Assembly: GCA_001599595.1 (NCBI GenBank)
Contig: BCHH01000007.1
Span: forward strand, 1,705,785 to 1,769,784
Origin: Beverwykella pulmonaria
Lineage: Eukaryota; Ascomycota; Dothideomycetes; Pleosporales; Melanommataceae
Reading direction: 5' to 3'
DNA length: 64,000 bases
In this document: in pieces, positions 58,262 to 64,000 of the stretch
Position numbering within the stretch: position 1 is the first letter of the stretch
Layout of the letters: every line of letters starts with the position of its first letter
Position numbers and translations under genes: made by a program
Notes under the pieces: generated by a model
Database searches by the model: none
What the model was told of the DNA's origin: nothing
What the model saw: only the letters and a program-made list of their open reading frames with translations

Positions 58262-59650
58262 CTACGAGGTCTCTTTTCTTTTTTTCAAAGTAACAATATC
58301 GCATGACGGCACCATCCGTTTGTTCGCTTCTTGAAGCTCTTCACGATCCCACGCCCATCGTTCAGCCAGCTCAGTGGTGAGTCTGTTCTCAAGCATCTGT
58401 TCAACGTATTTGCCGAGTATTGGCAGGTACTTCCAACTATGAAACGATCCACCAGTTGCAATGTAAAGATCTCTAGCATGAGGATGAGCAGATATAATGA
58501 AATCTTGAGTGGGAGTAATAGCATCCCTAAATTGGAGTAAGAAGACATTCAAACACACACATAAAAGTAAAAGGCCGTACCAGCAGATGCGGCAATCTTC
58601 AAATTTCATATTTCTGCCCCTTTTACCAAGGATGCCCTCTGCGGTGATGGATATCTCAGACGTCATTTCTTCGAGCAGAATCGTGTTCAGGTGTTCAGAA
58701 TCTGTGGGCGGCACAGAAATGATGTGTCCAGGATAGATTTTTGTTCTATTCGTGAAGCTGATATCCCGTGTAATTTTTAATTCATTCTCGGAATTGGGCG
58801 GGATAATTGCCCCTATGCTCAATTAGTGTATCGGAGTATAATGCCTTGATCTAAGAATACCTTTAGCAAGTCCCTCTGCATGCAAAAATGCAGGAGCAGC
58901 TCGATGACGGATGGCTTCTCCTGAGTCAAGGCGCACTACACCAGTAATGAGCCCTGCTGCTAGTAGACGATCACCAGCGTGCAATTCTGGAAGACTCGGG
59001 GCGCTCTCTACTAGTATCCTAGCCGTTTCGGCACCCGTTGCGAGGATAATATTCTGTGCTAAGAAGGTCCTTCCATCAGCAGATTGAGCCCCGGTGCAAT
59101 TCCCATTCCCGTCAAAGGTAAGCCGAGAGATGTTCGACTCAACGAGGATGACGCCCGCTGTGGTCGCTGACTCAGTGATTCTCTCTAAAGCTTTATATGC
59201 TTCCACCCAACCACTACAGTCATTTACGTACACCATATCTTTTGTACCAAAATCTGCGTCTCTGAAGAGGCCGCCCTCAATTTCCCGCAGTGTTTGGACA
59301 GGCACCATCCGAAGTTTTTCGTCCACTCCAAGGGCGGCATAGTTTGTAACGACATTTTCGCTGAATCCAGCCTCGTCGACCCAGATTAATCCGGTTTCAT
59401 GGTAAAATTTGTTATATAGTGGGTCTGTTCTCCAGGATTCTCTAGCCTCGAGTGCAAGACGACAATAGAGAATATCTGTATAGTCTGCACGAATTATTTT
59501 GCTCCAGTCCCACGATGCGCTTTCTCGATGCTGGCTTGCTCTGTCGATAAGGAGTATTTGTGCTGACGGCTTGTTTTGAATAAGTCTTAAAGCTGTTGAA
59601 ACGCCGAACACTCCCGCCCCTATTATAATGTATGAAGACTCAGCTGCCAT
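58262..59650 (-). CDS. FAD-dependent amine oxidase, fructosyl-amino-acid oxidase (amadoriase) type
   Basis: Oxidises the C-N bond of (probably) Amadori products or N-methyl amino acids, giving a free amino acid, an osone or aldehyde, and hydrogen peroxide. 428 aa; exons 58861-59650, 58581-58812 and 58262-58526. Landmarks: Rossmann motif IIGAGVFGVSTALRL (FAD), DRASQHRESASWDWSKIIRADY, ATGAETARI, and CRICWDAITPTQDFIISAHP, where the Cys at about residue 340 corresponds to the covalent FAD-linking Cys of amadoriases. LYIATGGSFHSWKYLPILG is the C-terminal FAD contact. The end KKRKETS is not a clear PTS1, although many relatives are peroxisomal. Substrate class is inferred by similarity to fructosyl amine oxidases; a sarcosine- or saccharopine-oxidase-like activity is possible. 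Confidence 0.87.
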
Positions 59651-60649
59651 CCTGAATACTACTTTGCTTACTAGAGGAGAGGTGAAATATCAATGAAATA
59701 AACAAATGTCCACACTTCCTGGTTGACTAGCCGGTCTCCTGTCGAATGCAACTGCAAAAAAGTTCTACCCCGCTTGCGAACAAAAGCACAATGAGCATGT
59801 GCTTCGGCTTCCAAAAATAGCTATCCTGCACATGACTGTCTCTGGAAGTTTCTAAAAGATTGCAATGCTTGAAATTCCATTTAGCAGAACGCAGAATATA
59901 ATACAGCCTACTTAGTGCGCCGTAGCGAAGAGCTACTTTGCTTGAATCCACCTCAGGCACGGGTTGAAGGCTTGGGTGCATGGTGCAGAGAACGGGTCTT
60001 AGTTTCTCTGTCAGCTGCTTGCTTCGTCATCACTTTACGCGGCATATATATGGGCATCCAAACACCATGCCCATTCATCAATCAGAGGGACCACGAACAA
60101 CGATGCATGGCGACCAGGGAATGAATTGAATGCACCGGCAACCTCAACGAGATCACGAATATTTCTTCTGTCTTTCATCACACATCATCTCTCTCATTCG
60201 TTTGGTAGCTAGATACAACGAAATCGAAAGAGTCTACTGCCAAACCGCCCCTCCATCAGTGCTTTGCTGCTTCGGACATCGCATGGCTGCGAGTCGCCCT
60301 CTACCCTCGTGACTTTCTATATCACACCCCTTCACTCCACCCCATTAAGTATACTAAATCTTTATGCCAAGTGTCGTGATGTGACGAAGTAGATAGAGAG
60401 AAAGATAATTGTTGTTGTATTGATTCTACGGAGGAGCTACCGAAGAAATATCTAGAGTCTTACCAGGCACGTCAGGAGCCTGCCAAGGTAGTCATAACAA
60501 ACATGGAGGTGAGTCATATGAGCAAACATCGAGGTGGCTCATCATGTGACCCACCGGCCCACACCAAGATAGATTATAGAACTCTCCGCTCGGAGAAGCT
60601 CGGAATACATATTTTTAAAAGCTAAGTATCTTTTAAACTTAAGAAAAGA
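59651..60649. other. Intergenic, nothing recognised
   Basis: Promoter side of the amine oxidase gene and repeat-flank sequence; no gene supported. Confidence 0.4.
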
Positions 60650-61365
60650 TCATCCTGTGTCGTCTCCCCTCTCACACCTCCTACAAGCTCCAGCCCTGTA
60701 ATCTCAGACCCTTTGCCCTCTTAAAGACAGCCTATCACGACCAAGTTGAAGATATAGTTGGCAAGGAGCACTTCGCCTCCCCATAAAGGCCTGCAAGGGA
60801 AAGGGCGCTAACTACGAGGAAAATCTTAGCCAGATGGGCTTCAACTGGTTTGTTTAAGTTTAACCCAGAGAGAGTACTCATTTCAACTAAGTGTCCTAAG
60901 AGCCGATGAGGTGACTTGTTCACAAGATGAAGTATTGCAAACGCCTGCAACGCCAGTGTCACCAGAGGCTCTTACGTCGTTGCATAATTTAATCAACTAG
61001 GATGCTTATGCACTTGATGAGCGGAGCAACCAGCGCCTACAGAGGCACGTACAGAAGCTCGCAAGTGCCACCTGAATATCCTTTGCCGAGTGCGCCCTCC
61101 TTGAAGATCAAAATCAGTTCTTGTCTAACATAAACAACGAAGCCAAAGTTCGCCGATCGACTAGATCAGAAGTCTTAAGGAAGTACGAGCGAAGTGTACT
61201 GCGAAAGCGAAAGCTACAGCAGTCAAGGGAAAACGAGGTCGTAAGCGCAATAATCCTGCGACAGAGGCGGGTGTGCTAAAGTCAGAGACTGAAGTCACGC
61301 GGATGAGCGAAGTGCCAGAGCTATGGAGGGCCCCCAGTGGCGCGGATGCATTAGGACAGTGTTAG
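60650..61365 (+). pseudogene. C-terminal relic of a Fot/pogo-type transposase
   Basis: The plus strand reads LPSHTSYKLQPCNLRPFALLKTAYHD in two adjoining segments, then VEDIVGKEH and RWASTGLFKFNPERVL. A second part has ALTSLHNLIN, stop, DAYALDERSNQRLQRHVQKLA, stop, ISFAECALLEDQNQFLS and NNEAKVRRSTRSEVL; after a frame change it continues with KGKRGRKRNNPATEA and VTRMSEVPELWRAP to a TAG at 61363-61365. This order is that of the DDE_1 transposase C-terminus followed by the basic tail common in fungal Fot-like elements. It is a different family from the 31.8-kb element. No inverted repeats were found. Confidence 0.8.
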
Positions 61366-62426
61366 AGTACAAGTACCCTCCCCTTGCGTGGCGAAAGACC
61401 CCTGCATATCGAAAGAAACGCGAGGTACCACGACTTCGCAGCGCCTTCCACATATCTTTATACACCTCAGAAAAATAGTAGCGTTGTGTCTCGATAGCGT
61501 TCAAGCTGTGATATAGACCTTACCTAAAATTTACACAGGGCTGGTAGCTTAACACGCATCCTTGCGCTCAATGTGTTTCACCTGCAACACCATCATTGCT
61601 GCAACAACGTCATCTCATCTTTTCGCTAGCTAAAAAAATAGTAGAGGACACTTCTTAGAGCATATGGCACCTATCTACCGCACCCGAGAGCTCTGTATAT
61701 CATGAGTAAAGCGTAGAATGCATGTCCGCCTATAGAGGTCAGTACATGCAGCAAGCAGTACAGTCGCTAGCGAATGCGTCTCTCAGCAACCACCTGAGGG
61801 AGACCAGCCAGATTAATCAGCTTGCCTGACAGGAGAAGCTCCTTGACCACAGAGTTGGCTGCTGAAGTGGTCTCTTCGATCAAGTCTTAAACAGTGGCCT
61901 CTTCATGCCAGCGGAACTGAGAAGCCCGCGCATCAGTGGCATCTTGCTGTGTAACTGACGTTGCCTTACTAAAACTTACGGTAAGAAGCTCTTCAAAGAT
62001 TGGGATAAAGTTCCACACTGAAAACTTCGGCAGGTACGGCGAGTTTCTGGCCGTAGTTCTGTCAGTAATGACCGACAGGAACAAAGGTATCTAGTTCTCT
62101 AAATATTAAATCTTAGAGCCTTAACACACAAAACTAAAATGACGACTCCTATGGTTAACGATAAGCAGCTAAGAATTGCTTAATTTGGACTTCACTGCGT
62201 TTTATTTTGTTCTTTACAGACTATTGACCAAAGGATTGTTATGGCGAAGATCATTGATTGAAACGATGGTAGACAAGTGCCATATTGAGGATGATGACTG
62301 AAAGTTTGTATCTATCTATATCCTAAAGGGGTTGTTACATTCATTGGTATGATTGTTTGCAGGGTTCAGTCTCATTGCGAAAAAAGGGAGACGAAAGCTC
62401 TCTCTTCCTCGTGCTAAGACTTATCT
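61366..62426 (-). other. Repeat-rich intergenic with an unrecognised minus-strand ORF relic
   Basis: From 62084 down to about 61760 the minus strand holds one frame beginning MFLSVITDRTTARNSPYLPK, with a single TAA after WHEEATV (61887-61889), then DLIEETTSAANSVVKELLLS and GKLINLAGLPQVVAERRIR to a TAG. It could be a broken gene, but I recognise no family. A 30-bp sequence at 61751-61780 recurs at 63901-63930. Confidence 0.3.
61751..61780 (+). repeat. 30-bp direct repeat, copy 1
   Basis: Matches 63901-63930 at 26 of 30 positions, sharing the core CAGTCGCTAGCGAA. The two copies bracket 2.1 kb that contains the secreted-protein gene. Confidence 0.6.
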
Positions 62427-62852
62427 TCAGGTACATCTGGCCACCAGCCCGATTTCGCACGCGTTGCCAGGTGCGGTGCACTATAAATGAGCGCTCAAGC
62501 GTTAGCAAGACCAATGTTCAACACCAAGCTAGTCGAACAAAGCTGAAATGCCAACTTACGGTACTTCCTACGGTATTAAAGCAACACATTGATTGACTCT
62601 CGCCTATACACTCCCCGACATCGATTCCATTGAATACACAAGCCCCGGTGAAGTTGCAATTCTAGCAGGTGTTATCAGCAGTAGATAACCCTAATCAAGT
62701 TTGTCACCTACGCCGCCTACAGCTCTATCGACTAGCTCTCGCTTGAAGGCTTCAGGGACTTCGGGGGCTTCGGGGCCTTCGTAGTGGTTCGGCAAAGCAT
62801 GACAGACTGCGAGGAAAGCAGAGAGCAACAAAGTAAATTGCTGGATGCGCAT
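62427..62852 (-). CDS. Small secreted cysteine-rich protein (effector candidate), three exons
   Basis: 98 aa. Exon 1 (62712-62852) opens MRIQQFTLLLSAFLAVCHA, a typical signal peptide; a short Pro/Glu-rich pro-region ends in EAFKR, a Kex2-type KR site at residues 37-38. Exon 2 (62560-62661) and exon 3 (62427-62480) carry NCNFTGACVFNG, GECIGES, MCCFNT, CTAPGNACEIG and a terminal ARCT. All eight mature cysteines fall here: C49, 55, 65, 73, 74, 82, 89 and 97 (C-x5-C-x9-C-x7-CC-x7-C-x6-C-x7-C). Introns of 50 bp (GTAGGT...TGCTAG) and 79 bp (GTAAGT...CTAAC...TATAG) are in phase 0. A TATATA lies about 113 bp upstream. The spacing is not that of hydrophobins or CFEM proteins. Function is unknown: effector, antimicrobial or structural are all possible. 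The gene model is inferred. Confidence 0.7.
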
Positions 62853-62964
62853 ATTGGTATGCTTCGGTACTAGCTGGTGGCAAGAAAGCGAGAAGTAGAA
62901 TCAGGTATAAGGCAGAATTCCTAAGATGAATGAAAGTACATTTGAGCAGAGGAACTGCCTTGAA

Positions 62965-62970
62965 TATATA
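62965..62970 (-). promoter_or_regulatory. TATA box candidate for the secreted-protein gene
   Basis: TATATA (in context CTATATATTC on the minus strand) about 113 bp before the ATG at 62852. Confidence 0.45.
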
Positions 62971-63109
62971 GAAATTTTTCCCAGAAAATTATCCAGAGTC
63001 TACATGCCGAGGAATCCTTTAGAAGATGGGTAAAGGTGTCCCAAGGTCGTTATTACGTATGTGGTAGAGCATCAACACGAAGAAACAACTAAATCTATTG
63101 GCTCACCAG

Positions 63110-63240
63110 CAGTGTTGGCCCTAGATGAATGGATCTGGGCATACACCCATAATCCCTCCATGAAACAAAGCCCATGGATATTCCATTGTCCATGGATTAA
63201 CATGGATAAGGACAGTGCTGCTCAAGGATGAATGGATCTG
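63110..63240 (+). mobile_element. hAT-like element ends (two direct CAGTG termini)
   Basis: CAGTGTTGGCCCTAGATGAA at 63110 and CAGTGCTGCTCAAGGATGAA at 63213 both run on into TGGATCTG. hAT elements commonly end in CAGTG/CAGGG-type repeats, and fungal copies often show ATGGATC-rich subterminal DNA. No opposite end, transposase or 8-bp duplication is visible in the window, so the call is tentative. Confidence 0.35.
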
Positions 63241-63900
63241 CGAATCTATCCACGATCCACCTCAATGTTGATCACTTCTGCTCTCCGCCCCCATGATTTC
63301 AGGCACTTGTGCCGCTATTTTTTTTGGTTTTTATCGTTCTTGAGGCGACCAACTACAGCGCCGCGCCGCGCCGAGTTTACGATCGGGCCTACATGTTGGA
63401 AAATAATTGATGATATGGTTATATTGCAATATCTTACTGTAAGCAAAAACTCTTTACATGTCACACTAAGGCGATGAGACCCTAACAACCATCAAACAAC
63501 GTAACCTAGAAAAGATAAGGGTGAGTTTTGCACTGATACTTATGGACGAATGAATTAACTGTGGGATTGTAGCAGATGGATCATCCATCTATCTGAGGTC
63601 AACACAGCTCACTAGGCTGTGATTCATGGCATAGACGATCCTCATAACTAGTTGAAGACAAGGTCTAACTTTAGCGCTTGAATCCTATTCCTACTGAACT
63701 TTAGTGCTTACAGAATACGAGCTCCTTGTACTCCTACATATTTTTAAAGTCTCTGAGAGGTAAGGAGCGAATACCGAAGACAGGATGCATAGTTCGTACA
63801 AGATGATGGTGGGGTTTGGATTTAATTGCGAGAGCACATAACCACATTGCTCGACAGTGGCAAGGTAGATATGCGAGAAGGTTCTTAGAATTATAGCTGA

Positions 63901-63930
63901 GCGAGCACTACAGTCGCTAGCGAACGCGGC
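63901..63930 (+). repeat. 30-bp direct repeat, copy 2
   Basis: Partner of 61751-61780, same orientation. Confidence 0.6.
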
Positions 63931-64000
63931 TTCACCCTTGTGCATGGTTGCAACACCGCTTTGCGCCGCCCTGCAAGCAACGGCCTATAACCCTACCCTT

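Larger units (their letters stand above)
62971..64000. other. Right end of window: repeat debris, no gene recognised
   Basis: Contains the hAT-like terminal repeats (63110 and 63213), the second copy of the 30-bp direct repeat, and an unrecognised minus-strand ORF (63691-63945). Confidence 0.4.

Noticed and set aside
63960..64000. AACCCTACCC at the right edge, telomere-like
   Set aside because: Not a TTAGGG/CCCTAA array; a single imperfect match is not a telomere.

Overview
This is nuclear DNA from a filamentous ascomycete (Pezizomycotina). The evidence is genes split by introns of about 40-80 bp with GT-AG borders and CTAAC/CTGAC-like branch sites, a fungal gene set (lysine-forming saccharopine dehydrogenase, septin, exocyst Exo70, UAF subunit Rrn5, nitrate and nitrite reductases), and transposon relics whose open frames are broken mainly by TAG/TGA stops, as expected of repeat-induced point mutation (RIP). 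I cannot name the class or species with confidence. No rRNA, tRNA or CRISPR was seen. I checked that the exon sums of every multi-exon model with mapped introns are divisible by three.

Layout. 0-11.4 kb: an RS/His-rich repeat ORF cut by the window edge, then an apparently intact PDR-type ABC transporter (minus strand, 12 exons, about 1434 aa) sitting among gene relics: two related membrane-protein fragments on either side of it in opposite orientations, a broken lysophospholipase and a broken TPR gene. 12.7-30 kb: a housekeeping block, all on the minus strand: LYS1, glycogen phosphorylase, a cyclin-box protein with a predicted 15-nt microexon, a Pom33/TMEM33 protein, a Cdc3/AspB septin, Exo70 and a carboxymuconolactone-decarboxylase-like protein. 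31-34.4 kb: a dead gene of a large fungal family, split by a 1774-bp pogo/Fot-type DNA transposon with 50-bp inverted repeats and a TA target duplication. 34.6-44.3 kb: a polytopic membrane protein, a DHA2-type MFS exporter, and Rrn5 and an Irc3-like helicase sharing a 234-bp divergent promoter. 45.2-46.9 kb: a short Copia-type LTR element with LTRs identical at every called base. 48.7-59.7 kb: nitrate reductase and nitrite reductase in tandem, then a fructosyl-amine-oxidase-like flavoprotein. 60.6-64 kb: repeat-rich DNA with a Fot-like relic and hAT-like ends, holding a three-exon gene for a 98-residue secreted protein with eight cysteines.

How the genes work together: the two reductases form the nitrate-to-ammonium pathway, and GATA-type sites lie before both, as expected of AreA/NIT2 control; no nitrate transporter is in the window. 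The flavoprotein downstream could release amino acids from glycated amines, also a nitrogen-scavenging job, but that link is only proximity. The ABC and MFS transporters are probable drug or metabolite exporters. The most interesting single item is the small cysteine-rich secreted protein at 62.4-62.85 kb. It is invisible in simple ORF maps because it is split into 47, 34 and 17 codons, and its position among transposon debris is typical of fungal effector candidates.
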